A stretch of 6,166 bases of DNA from Burkholderiales bacterium (GTDB taxonomy: Bacteria; Pseudomonadota; Gammaproteobacteria; Burkholderiales; Burkholderiaceae_C): NCBI GenBank assembly GCA_011390055.1, contig JAABTC010000119.1, positions 1 to 6,166 of the forward strand. The letters are read 5' to 3'. Below, piece by piece: positions 1-5,512 of this stretch; position 1 is the first letter of the stretch; every line of letters starts with the position of its first letter. The translations under genes and the position numbers were made by a program. A model generated the notes under the pieces. It saw only the letters and a list, made by a program, of their open reading frames with translations. It was not told the origin of the DNA and made no database searches.

Positions 1-319
1 CGACCATCCGAGCCTCGATGCACGTGCCGTCGGCCTTGCTGCCCTTGAAGGTGCTTTCCGACACGCCGCGATCGCCGGCGACGAAGTGATCGCCGTCGAG
101 CCACGCTGCATCGGGGAAGGTCTGCCAGGCGAGCTGGAAACCTTCGCGCACCGCGGCGCGCCCGACGAAGCTGCGGCCCAGCAGGTCGGGCCCGGCCACC
201 GCGTGGAAGGCGCAGTCCTCGTGCATGAAGGCCATCAAGGCGTCGATGTCGTGACGGTTCCAGGCAGCGGCAAACGCTTCGAGCGTGGCCGCATCGACCA
301 GCGGGGGGGTAGGGGACAT
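1..319 (-). CDS. SnoaL-like / NTF2-family small protein, N-terminal part (cut by window edge)
   Basis: Read on the minus strand, an ATG at 319-317 opens a frame of 106 codons without a stop that runs off the left edge. The protein starts MSPTPPLVDAATLEAFAAAW and continues NRHDIDALMAFMHEDCAF, then a GRSFVGRAAVREGF segment and an HFVAGDRGVSEST-F-KG segment ending in IEARMV. This is the usual order of the SnoaL-like (ketosteroid-isomerase/NTF2 fold) family: first helix with a W-N-x-H-D-x-D-A-L pattern, a G-R-x-A-V-R-E-x-F helix, then beta strands. Members are generally about 120-150 residues, so only a short C-terminal part should be missing. The family is a cone-shaped small-ligand fold and the substrate cannot be read from this fragment. 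No signal peptide is visible, so it is probably cytoplasmic. The ribosome site is weak (GGAA about 7-10 bases upstream). It is divergent from hemG; no functional link to it or to the taurine genes is evident. Confidence 0.8.
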   Translation of the reverse strand, partial: MSPTPPLVDAATLEAFAAAWNRHDIDALMAFMHEDCAFHAVAGPDLLGRSFVGRAAVREGFQLAWQTFPDAAWLDGDHFVAGDRGVSESTFKGSKADGTCIEARMV

Positions 320-438
320 GCAGCCATTCCAGACGCGGCGCCCGGCGCCGCAAGCCGGCGGAGCTTAGGCGCCCCGCCGGGCGGCTGAAAGAGCCAGAAC
401 GCTCCAAAAGGGCAAGCCAGTGCGGCTGGCATCGTCCT

Positions 439-467
439 TTGACCGCCGGCATGAGACGAAATGGATT
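439..467 (+). promoter_or_regulatory. Weak sigma-70-like promoter candidate for hemG
   Basis: TTGACC at 439-444 matches the -35 consensus at five of six positions. After a 17-base spacer, TGGATT at 462-467 matches the -10 consensus at only three of six. A start near 475 would give a leader of roughly 85 bases that contains the 479-507 dyad. The call rests on one good hexamer with correct spacing and should be taken as a guess. Confidence 0.25.
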
Positions 468-478
468 CGTTCCAAGAA

Positions 479-507
479 GAGCCGTCGCTCTCGACAAAGA
501 ACGGCTC
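479..507. repeat. Perfect 7-bp inverted repeat upstream of hemG
   Basis: GAGCCGT at 479-485 is exactly complementary to ACGGCTC at 501-507, with a 15-base loop. It ends 53 bases before the hemG start. It may be an operator-like dyad or a leader hairpin; no T-run follows, so termination is unlikely. Seven exact base pairs in this composition could also be chance. Confidence 0.45.
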
Positions 508-560
508 GGACTTCGCATCGCTGCGCAGAGATGCACGATTTTAGTTAGGCTGGGCCATCC

Positions 561-1088
561 ATGCCGCACACGCTCATCGCTTATTCCTCTGTCGATGGGC
601 AGACGCTGAAGATTTGCACGCGCATTCAGCGAGTTCTTGAAGATGCCGGCAGGACCGTGGCGCTGCTCGAGATCGGCGCGCGCGGCGCCTGCGATGCCGC
701 TCAATTCGACACCATCGTCGTCGGCGCCAGCATCCGCTACGGAAGGCACCGCACCGACGTCTATCGCTTCATCGAGTCCAACCGCGAAATACTTGGCCGC
801 ACGCGCAGCGCCTTCTTCTCCGTCAATGTCGTCGCCCGGAAGGCCGGAAAGGACGCGCCGGACTCCAACCCGTACGTTCGGGCGTTTTGCAGGAAGACGA
901 CTTGGAGGCCCGACGAGATCGGGGTCTTCGCCGGCAGGATCGATTACCCCCGGTACGGTTTCATCGACCGGCAGGTGATCAGGTTCATCATGTGGCTCAC
1001 CGACGGCCCGACCGACCCCGCGACCTGCACGGAGTTCACGGACTGGGTCGCGGTCGATCGATTTGCCCACCGGGTTTTGGATCTGTGA
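561..1088 (+). CDS. hemG: Menaquinone-dependent protoporphyrinogen IX dehydrogenase (HemG), flavodoxin fold
   Basis: The 175-residue product matches the HemG family over its full length (E. coli HemG is 181 residues). HemG oxidises protoporphyrinogen IX to protoporphyrin IX, the penultimate step of haem synthesis, using FMN and passing electrons to the respiratory quinone pool at the inner membrane. Visible landmarks are the FMN phosphate loop SSVDGQT (residues 9-15), GASIRYG (55-61), and SAFFSVNVVARK (83-94). The last opens the long insertion, about 91-120, that separates HemG from ordinary flavodoxins and ends in TWRPDE. The PRYGFIDR segment (130-137) and a C-terminal TDW (160-162) are also typical. 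The start at 561 gives the standard N-terminus (HTLIAYSS); the ribosome site is poor (AGG 547-549 or GGG 552-554). Codon use is unusual for the window: six arginines are AGG and about 31 codons end in A or T by hand count, against very few in tauABC. The mocR-like gene starts 46 bases downstream on the same strand. Confidence 0.93.
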   Translation: MPHTLIAYSSVDGQTLKICTRIQRVLEDAGRTVALLEIGARGACDAAQFDTIVVGASIRYGRHRTDVYRFIESNREILGRTRSAFFSVNVVARKAGKDAPDSNPYVRAFCRKTTWRPDEIGVFAGRIDYPRYGFIDRQVIRFIMWLTDGPTDPATCTEFTDWVAVDRFAHRVLDL

Positions 1089-1093
1089 AGACT

Positions 1094-1118
1094 GGGGACG
1101 CAAAGGGTCACGGTCCCC
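1094..1118. repeat. GGGGAC/GTCCCC dyad between hemG and the MocR regulator gene
   Basis: GGGGAC at 1094-1099 is exactly complementary to GTCCCC at 1113-1118, with a 13-base loop. It begins six bases after the hemG stop and ends 16 bases before the regulator ATG. Only two T residues follow, so it is not a canonical terminator. Its right arm overlaps a sequence that recurs upstream of tauA (see 1104-1120). It could be an operator, a transcript-end hairpin for hemG, or a copy of a dispersed GGGGAC-type palindrome of the kind found scattered in many betaproteobacterial genomes. Confidence 0.5.
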
Positions 1119-1120
1119 TT
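1104..1120 (+). promoter_or_regulatory. Candidate MocR operator in front of the regulator gene
   Basis: AGGGTCACGGTCCCCTT at 1104-1120 resembles two sequences in the tauA upstream region: AGGGTCGTGGCCCTT at 2723-2737, and the interrupted form AGGGTAATCACGGGGCCCCT at 2688-2707. A shared motif in front of a regulator gene and its presumed target operon is what autoregulation plus target control would look like. No footprint or comparative data support this, and the motif is GC-rich in a GC-rich genome. Confidence 0.3.
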
Positions 1121-1134
1121 AGACTGCCCGCGCC

Positions 1135-2688
1135 ATGCGCCACGCCAGGAACACCCTCTGGGCTCGGATGTTCGAGCTGCCCGATCAGCCGGCGCTGCCG
1201 TTGCAAGGGCGGCTGCGCGTGGCGGTCGTGCGCGAGATCGCGGCCGGTCGACTGGCCGAGGGCGCACCACTGCCTTCGTCGCGCGAGCTGGCGAAGCTGA
1301 TCGGCCTCAGCCGCAACACCGTCACGGCCGCCTACCAGCAACTCGTCGACGACGGCTTCCTGCAGGCGCGCCCGCGCAGCGGCGTCTTCGTGGCGCCGGG
1401 GGCGCGGCATGCGGTGGCCGCCGAGTCGCCGCGACCCGTGGCCGCCGGCGGTGCACGGTCTGGCGGGCGACTGCCTGACTGGCCGGCGCGTGTGCTGCGT
1501 TCGCTGGCGGGCCGGCCCACGCTGTCCAAGCCCGAACGCTGGCGTGAATTCGCCTACCCCTTCGTCTACGGTCAACACGACCCGCAGCTCTTCCCGACCG
1601 ATGACTTCCGCGAGTGCTGTTCGCGCAGCCTTGCGCGCGCACAGCTCGAACACTGGACGCCCGACTTCGAGACCGACGACGTGCCCGACCTCGTCGAGCA
1701 GATCCGGCTGCGGGTGCTGCCCAAGCGCGGCGTGTTCGCACTGCCCGACGAGGTTATCGTCACGGTCGGGGCGCAGCAGGCCTTCCACCTGCTCGCCGAA
1801 GCCTTGTTCGATGCGCGCACCCGCGTCGGCTTCGAAGAACCCGGCTACCCGCATGCGCGCAACAGCTTCTCGCTGCGCGAACCGCGCTGGGTCGCGTTGC
1901 CGGTCGACGAGCAGGGCGCGGTGCTGGACGCATTGCCGGCCGTCGACTACGTGTACGTCACGCCCAGCCACCAGAGCCCCACCACCGTGACCATGAGCCT
2001 GGCGCGTCGGCACGAACTGCTGCGCCGCGCCGAGAGCGAGGATTTCGTCGTCATCGAGGACGATTACGAATCGGAAAACCTGCACGAGGGCATCCCGGTG
2101 CCGGCGCTGAAAAGCCTGGACCGCAGCGGCCGCGTGATCCACATCGGCTCGCTGTCGAAGAGCCTCTCGCCGGCGCTGCGCCTGGGCTACATCGTCGCCT
2201 CGCGCGGCCTGGTGGCCGAGCTGCGCGCGCTGCGCCATGCGATGGTTCGCCACCCGAGCGCGTTCCTGCAGCATGCGTACGCGCTCTTCCTGGCGCTGGG
2301 CCACCACGAGTCGCACGCGCGCCGGGTCAACCTGGCGATGCAGGAGCGCCTGACGCTCACCGCGCAGGCGTTGCGCCAGCACCTGCCCGACTTCGCTTTC
2401 ACGTTGCCGCAGGGCGGCGCGTCGATCTGGGTCAACGGGCCGGCGTGGGTCGATGCGGCCGAGCTCGCCGCCACCGCGCGGCGACACGGGGTGCTGATCG
2501 AGGCTGGCGACGTGTTCTACGCGCAGCCGCCGTACCCGTGCCCGGGATTCCGGCTGCGGCTGTCGTCGATCGCCACCAGCAAGATCGATGCGGGTGTGCA
2601 GGCGCTGGCGACGGCAGTCCTGGCGCTGGCGCATGCGCGTGGCGTCGAGCGCGGGATGGCGCCGAAGTCGGCGGAGGCCGCGTCATGA
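1135..2688 (+). CDS. MocR/GabR-family transcriptional regulator: GntR winged helix fused to class I aminotransferase domain (TauR-like)
   Basis: This 517-residue protein has the standard MocR layout. A GntR-type winged helix covers about residues 20-90 (LPSSRELAKLIGLSRNTVTA from residue 46, then AYQQLVDDGFL), a variable linker runs to about 125, and a fold-type I aminotransferase-like domain fills the rest. PLP-site features are visible: TPSHQSP (276-282), EDDYESEN (308-315), and SLSKS with Lys342 as the expected Schiff-base lysine. Asp309, Tyr311 and Lys342 are each 30 residues on from the published GabR positions Asp279, Tyr281 and Lys312. RLRLSS with Arg473 lies near where GabR places its carboxylate-binding arginine. 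Such proteins bind DNA as dimers and use PLP to sense an amino compound. Its place directly before tauABC suggests taurine, as for TauR of Rhodobacter. An in-frame ATG at 1168 is an alternative start, but residues 8-13 (LWARMF) resemble the conserved MocR N-terminus, so 1135 is preferred. Neither start has a good ribosome site. Confidence 0.92.
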   Translation: MRHARNTLWARMFELPDQPALPLQGRLRVAVVREIAAGRLAEGAPLPSSRELAKLIGLSRNTVTAAYQQLVDDGFLQARPRSGVFVAPGARHAVAAESPRPVAAGGARSGGRLPDWPARVLRSLAGRPTLSKPERWREFAYPFVYGQHDPQLFPTDDFRECCSRSLARAQLEHWTPDFETDDVPDLVEQIRLRVLPKRGVFALPDEVIVTVGAQQAFHLLAEALFDARTRVGFEEPGYPHARNSFSLREPRWVALPVDEQGAVLDALPAVDYVYVTPSHQSPTTVTMSLARRHELLRRAESEDFVVIEDDYESENLHEGIPVPALKSLDRSGRVIHIGSLSKSLSPALRLGYIVASRGLVAELRALRHAMVRHPSAFLQHAYALFLALGHHESHARRVNLAMQERLTLTAQALRQHLPDFAFTLPQGGASIWVNGPAWVDAAELAATARRHGVLIEAGDVFYAQPPYPCPGFRLRLSSIATSKIDAGVQALATAVLALAHARGVERGMAPKSAEAAS

Positions 2689-2737
2689 GGGTAATCACGG
2701 GGCCCCTGGCACCATGGCCCTCAGGGTCGTGGCCCTT
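2688..2737 (+). promoter_or_regulatory. Candidate operator region upstream of tauA: three GGCCC repeats at 15-bp spacing plus regulator-type motifs
   Basis: GGCCC starts at 2701, 2716 and 2731, exactly 15 bases apart; the second and third copies extend to TGGCCCT (2715-2721 and 2730-2736). The second copy also forms an imperfect dyad with AGGGTC at 2723-2728. AGGGTCGTGGCCCTT (2723-2737) and AGGGTAATCACGGGGCCCCT (2688-2707) both resemble the motif at 1104-1120 before the regulator gene. MocR proteins commonly bind direct repeats upstream of their targets, so this is the obvious place for control of tauABC. No confident -35/-10 pair could be picked out between here and the tauA start. Confidence 0.4.
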
Positions 2738-2795
2738 CCGATGGGCGGAGCGCGCATGCAAACTGGCGCGGTCGGTCCTTCCCGAGTCGATCCAC

Positions 2796-2800
2796 AGGAG
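2796..2800 (+). promoter_or_regulatory. Ribosome binding site that fixes the tauA start
   Basis: AGGAG at 2796-2800 sits six bases before the ATG at 2807. The same frame stays open upstream, back into the regulator gene, with ATGs at 2588, 2714 and 2756. Only the start at 2807 has a strong Shine-Dalgarno sequence and puts a signal peptide at the very N-terminus. Confidence 0.8.
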
Positions 2801-2806
2801 AAAGCG

Positions 2807-3814
2807 ATGAAGCTGATGAACAAGCGTCAATGGTTGTGCGTGATGTTGTTGAGCGCCGCGGCCGCGAGCGGCGCCTTTGCCCAAGCCAAGAAGGAAGTCA
2901 CTTTCGCGCACCAGGACATGCTGGTGCCGCTGCGCACCGTGATGGAGTCGGGCGAGCTCGAAAAGGCCACCGGCTACAAGATCAACTGGCGCATGTTCGG
3001 CGGTGGCGGCGACGTCATCAAGGCCATGGCTTCGGGCGACGTGCAGCTCGGCGAGGCCGGCTCGAGCCCGATCGTCGCGGCTGCCAGCCAGGGCCAGGAC
3101 ATCAAGCTGTTCTGGATCCTCGACGACATCGCCGACGCCGAGGCGCTGATCGTGCGCAACGGCAGCGGCATCAATGGCGTCAAGGACCTGAAGGGCAAGA
3201 AGGTCGCCACGCCCTTCGTCAGCACCGCGCACTACCAGTTGATGGCGGTGATGAAAACCGAGGGTGTCGACGCCAAGGGCGTCAACGTGATGAACCTGCG
3301 ACCGCCCGAGATCGCGGCGGCCTGGGAGCGCGGCGACATCGACGCGGCCTTCATCTGGGATCCGGTGCTGACCAAGATCAAGGGCAACGGCAAGGTCATC
3401 GAGACCTCGAAGACCATCGGCGCGCGCGGCTTCCCGACCTTCGACGGGCTGATCGTCAACGCCAAGTGGGCAGCCGAACACGAGGCCTTCATGGTGACCC
3501 TGGTCAAGGTCTTGGCCAAGGCCGACGCGGGCTACATGGCCAACAAGGCCAAGTGGACGGTCGATTCGCCCGAAGTGAAGGCTGTGGCCAAGTGGACCAA
3601 GGCCGACGCCAAGGACGTGCCGCCGTCGATGGCGCTGTACACCTTCCCGACGCTGGCCGAGCAGGCCGGCCCGAAGTGGCTGGGCGGCGCTGCGGCCAAG
3701 GCGATGTCCAGCACGGCGGCCTTTCTGAAGGAGCAGGGTCGCATCCAGGAGGTCAAGCCCGACTACTCGGCCTTCATCACCGACGTGTACGTGAAGAAGG
3801 CGATGGCGAAGTAA
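2807..3814 (+). CDS. tauA: Taurine ABC transporter, periplasmic substrate-binding protein (TauA)
   Basis: The product is 335 residues (E. coli TauA is 320) and captures taurine or a related sulfonate in the periplasm for delivery to TauBC. Residues 1-25 form a Sec signal peptide: MKLMNKR, a hydrophobic core, and an AFA site before Gln26 (AQA at 25-27 is a second option). Cys11 has no lipobox, so this is a soluble protein rather than a lipoprotein. Family landmarks in order are ASGDVQLGEAGSSP (75-88), PFVSTAHYQL (136-145), LRPPEIAAAWERGDIDAAF (164-182), and near the end FLKEQGRI followed by DYSAF. All line up with E. coli TauA (GDVQIGNLGSSP, PFISTTHYSL, PPAIIAAWQRGDID, FLKEQGKV, NDYSQY). It is the first gene of the importer operon, 118 bases after the regulator gene and 62 bases before tauB. 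TauA-type proteins can bind other sulfonates, so taurine is the likely but unproven ligand. Confidence 0.93.
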   Translation: MKLMNKRQWLCVMLLSAAAASGAFAQAKKEVTFAHQDMLVPLRTVMESGELEKATGYKINWRMFGGGGDVIKAMASGDVQLGEAGSSPIVAAASQGQDIKLFWILDDIADAEALIVRNGSGINGVKDLKGKKVATPFVSTAHYQLMAVMKTEGVDAKGVNVMNLRPPEIAAAWERGDIDAAFIWDPVLTKIKGNGKVIETSKTIGARGFPTFDGLIVNAKWAAEHEAFMVTLVKVLAKADAGYMANKAKWTVDSPEVKAVAKWTKADAKDVPPSMALYTFPTLAEQAGPKWLGGAAAKAMSSTAAFLKEQGRIQEVKPDYSAFITDVYVKKAMAK

Positions 3815-3830
3815 AGCTTCGCTACGACGA

Positions 3831-3860
3831 CAGCGGGCGACGCTGCGCGCCGCCCTGCTG
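3831..3860 (+). repeat. Intercistronic hairpin between tauA and tauB
   Basis: CAGCGGGCG at 3831-3839 pairs with CGCCCTGCTG at 3851-3860 to give nine base pairs interrupted by one bulged T, with an 11-base loop. It begins 16 bases after the tauA stop and ends 16 bases before the tauB start. No T-run follows, so full termination is unlikely. Hairpins at this place in binding-protein operons often protect the upstream message from 3'-end decay, which yields more binding protein than membrane subunits. That role is inferred from position and structure. Confidence 0.55.
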
Positions 3861-3876
3861 ACAGGTTGGAAATTCA

Positions 3877-4665
3877 ATGCCCACGCTCGATATCCGTCAG
3901 CTCACGCTGAACTACGCTGTCAAGGGCGGCACGCTGCAGGCGCTGGCGCCGGTCAACCTGACCTTGCAGGGCGGCGACTTCGTCGTCGCGCTCGGCGCCT
4001 CGGGTTGTGGCAAGACCACGCTGCTGAACTGCATCGCCGGCTTCCTGCCGCCGTCGACCGGCGAAATCCTGCTCGACGGCGAGCCGGTCGTGGGGCCCGG
4101 TGCCGAGCGCGGCGTGGTGTTCCAGAAGCATGCGCTGATGCCCTGGCTCGACGTGCGCGACAACGTCGCGCTCGGCCTGCGGCTGCGCGGCGTCGACAAG
4201 GCCACGCGATCGCGGGTGGCCGAGGAGAAGCTGGCGCTCGTCGGGCTCGAAAAGTACGCCGACCGGCGCGTCTACGAGCTGTCGGGCGGGATGCAGCAGC
4301 GCGTGGGCATCGCGCGCGCGCTGGCCAATGACCCGGCAGTGCTGTTGATGGACGAGCCGATGGGTGCGCTCGACGCGTTCACGCGCGAGAGCGTCCAGGA
4401 GATCCTGATCGAGGTCTGGGCCAAGACCCACAAGATGGTCTTCTTCATCACGCACTCGGTCGAGGAAGCGCTGTTCCTGGCCACGCGCCTGATCGTGATG
4501 AGCCCGAGCCCCGGTCGCATCACCCACGTCTATGACGACCTGCCGTTCTCGCGCGAGTTCCTCGCCCACCACGACGCGCGGCGCGTGAAGTCGGAGCCGG
4601 AGTTCATTCGCTTGCGCGAGGAGGTGCTCGCACGCATCCACCACCGGGAGCCTGCCCATGCCTGA
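3877..4665 (+). CDS. tauB: Taurine ABC transporter, ATP-binding protein (TauB)
   Basis: The 262-residue protein (E. coli TauB is 255) is the cytoplasmic ATPase that drives sulfonate import. All nucleotide-binding motifs are intact: Walker A GASGCGKT (40-47), Q-loop Gln83 in VVFQKHALMPW, ABC signature LSGGMQQR (135-142), Walker B VLLMDE (155-160) with catalytic Glu160, D-loop GALD (163-166), and the switch histidine His193 in FFITHSVEEA. PGAERGVVFQ (74-83) and the tail with VKSEPEFIRLREEVLARI are close to E. coli TauB (PGAERGVVFQ; IKSDPQFIAMREYVLSRV), which favours the taurine branch over SsuB. The ribosome site is modest (GGA 3868-3870). Its stop overlaps the tauC start by eight bases, so translation of the two subunits is probably coupled. 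Confidence 0.94.
   Translation: MPTLDIRQLTLNYAVKGGTLQALAPVNLTLQGGDFVVALGASGCGKTTLLNCIAGFLPPSTGEILLDGEPVVGPGAERGVVFQKHALMPWLDVRDNVALGLRLRGVDKATRSRVAEEKLALVGLEKYADRRVYELSGGMQQRVGIARALANDPAVLLMDEPMGALDAFTRESVQEILIEVWAKTHKMVFFITHSVEEALFLATRLIVMSPSPGRITHVYDDLPFSREFLAHHDARRVKSEPEFIRLREEVLARIHHREPAHA
4646..4650 (+). promoter_or_regulatory. Ribosome binding site of tauC inside the end of tauB
   Basis: GGGAG at 4646-4650 lies within the last codons of tauB and seven bases before the tauC ATG at 4658. With the eight-base overlap of the two reading frames, it supports 4658 as the true start and suggests coupled translation. Confidence 0.65.
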
Positions 4666-5512
4666 TGCCGTCGCCCCCAAGGTGGCACTGCCGCCGGCAC
4701 CCGCAAAGATCGCGTCGCTGAAGACCAGCCGCTTCAAGGTGCCGGGCGAGGGCTCGAGCGTGGCCATCAGCGTTGCCACCGTCGTTGCATTGTTCGTGCT
4801 GTGGTTCCTGGTGACGAACCTGGGGCTGATCAAACCGCTCTTCCTGCCCAGCCCGCAGGCGGTGTGGCAGCAGTTCTACGAGTACCTGACCGGCGCCGCG
4901 AACGACAAACCGTTGTGGCAGCACTTCCTGGCCAGCATCCTGCGCGTGACGATCGCGTTCTGGGCGGCGTTCCTGACCGCGGTGCCGATCGGCATCGCAA
5001 TGGGCATGAGCCGGGTGGCTCGCGGCGTGTTCGATCCGCCGATCGAGTTCTACCGGCCGCTGCCGCCGCTGGCCTACCTGCCGCTGATCATCATCTGGTT
5101 CGGCATCGACGAGACGCCCAAGGTGCTCTTGATCTACCTGGCCTGCTTCGCACCGCTGGCGCTGGCCGCCCGTTCGGGCATGAAGAGCGCGGCGCAGGAA
5201 CAGATCAATGCGGCCTACTCGATGGGTGCGAGCTACCGGCAGGTGATCCTGCACGTGATCCTGCCCTCGGCGCTGCCCGAGATCCTGGTCGGCATGCGCA
5301 TCGCGATCGGCTTCGGCTGGACCACGCTGGTGGCCGCCGAGATGGTCGCGGCCAATGTCGGCCTGGGCCAGATGGTGCTCAACGCGTCGAACTTCCTGCG
5401 CACCGACATCGTCATCATGGGCATCATCGTGATCGGCGTGGTGGCGTATCTGTTCGATCTGTTCATGCGCTGGGTCGAACGCCGGCTCGTTCCCTGGAAG
5501 GGCCTCGCCTAG
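4658..5512 (+). CDS. tauC: Taurine ABC transporter, permease protein (TauC)
   Basis: The 284-residue inner-membrane protein (E. coli TauC is 275) forms the translocation channel with TauB. Hydrophobic segments at about residues 35-54, 95-117, 136-150, 155-172, 210-231 and 251-270 give the usual six-helix BPD_transp_1 permease. The cytoplasmic EAA coupling loop is clear: INAAYSMGASYRQV (183-196) with Gly190, followed by ILPSALPEI (201-209). Segments shared with E. coli TauC include FLPSPQAV (62-69), YRPLPPLAYLPLIIIWFGI (132-150), GWTTLVAAE (220-228) and the closing RRLVPWKG (275-282). The N-terminal 30 residues are rich in Pro, Ala and Lys and form a soluble cytoplasmic tail of no evident function. 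It is the last gene of the importer operon; the next gene on the same strand begins 97 bases later. Confidence 0.93.
   Translation: MPDAVAPKVALPPAPAKIASLKTSRFKVPGEGSSVAISVATVVALFVLWFLVTNLGLIKPLFLPSPQAVWQQFYEYLTGAANDKPLWQHFLASILRVTIAFWAAFLTAVPIGIAMGMSRVARGVFDPPIEFYRPLPPLAYLPLIIIWFGIDETPKVLLIYLACFAPLALAARSGMKSAAQEQINAAYSMGASYRQVILHVILPSALPEILVGMRIAIGFGWTTLVAAEMVAANVGLGQMVLNASNFLRTDIVIMGIIVIGVVAYLFDLFMRWVERRLVPWKGLA

Larger units (their letters stand above)
320..560. other. Divergent intergenic region between the SnoaL-like gene and hemG
   Basis: This 241-base stretch separates two divergently read genes, and I see no credible gene in it. Its left half is extremely GC-rich; its right half (about 430-560) is clearly less so and holds runs such as ACAAAGAAC and CGATTTTAGTT. 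Three dyads lie inside: CCGGCGG 355-361 with CCGCCGG 374-380 (12-base loop); GCCAG 416-420 with CTGGC 426-430 (5-base loop); and GAGCCGT 479-485 with ACGGCTC 501-507 (15-base loop). None is followed by a T-run on either strand, so none is a clear intrinsic terminator. The region must carry the start signals for both flanking genes, unless those are transcribed from further away. Confidence 0.7.

Noticed and set aside
86..432. Open frames on both strands near the left end (86-388 plus, 235-432 minus)
   Set aside because: The minus-strand frame starting at 319 reads as a SnoaL-like protein; the other two are low-complexity shadows with no family signal.
1108..2634. A 508-codon open frame on the minus strand opposite the MocR gene
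   Set aside because: Its protein is dominated by Arg, Gln, His, Ala and Asp in the repetitive style of an antisense shadow in GC-rich DNA, and the plus strand encodes a full, recognisable MocR protein.
2699..2706. GGGGCCCC as a terminator stem after the MocR gene
   Set aside because: It is an 8-base self-complementary sequence with no loop space and no T-run; it fits better as part of the GGCCC repeat set.
2588..2806. N-terminal extension of tauA back to an ATG at 2588
   Set aside because: It would overlap the regulator gene by about 100 bases, adds Arg/Trp-rich sequence unlike any TauA, and buries the signal peptide; the AGGAG at 2796-2800 supports 2807.
3831..3860. The tauA-tauB hairpin as an intrinsic terminator
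   Set aside because: No U-run follows, and tauB begins 16 bases later on the same strand as part of the same transporter.
2432..3877. A 481-codon open frame on the minus strand across tauA
   Set aside because: The composition is that of a shadow frame (many His, Asp, Gly, Leu, Arg, with no family motif), and tauA on the other strand is unambiguous.
3874..4833. Minus-strand frame opposite tauB
   Set aside because: It is a shadow of tauB, whose ABC motifs are all intact on the plus strand.
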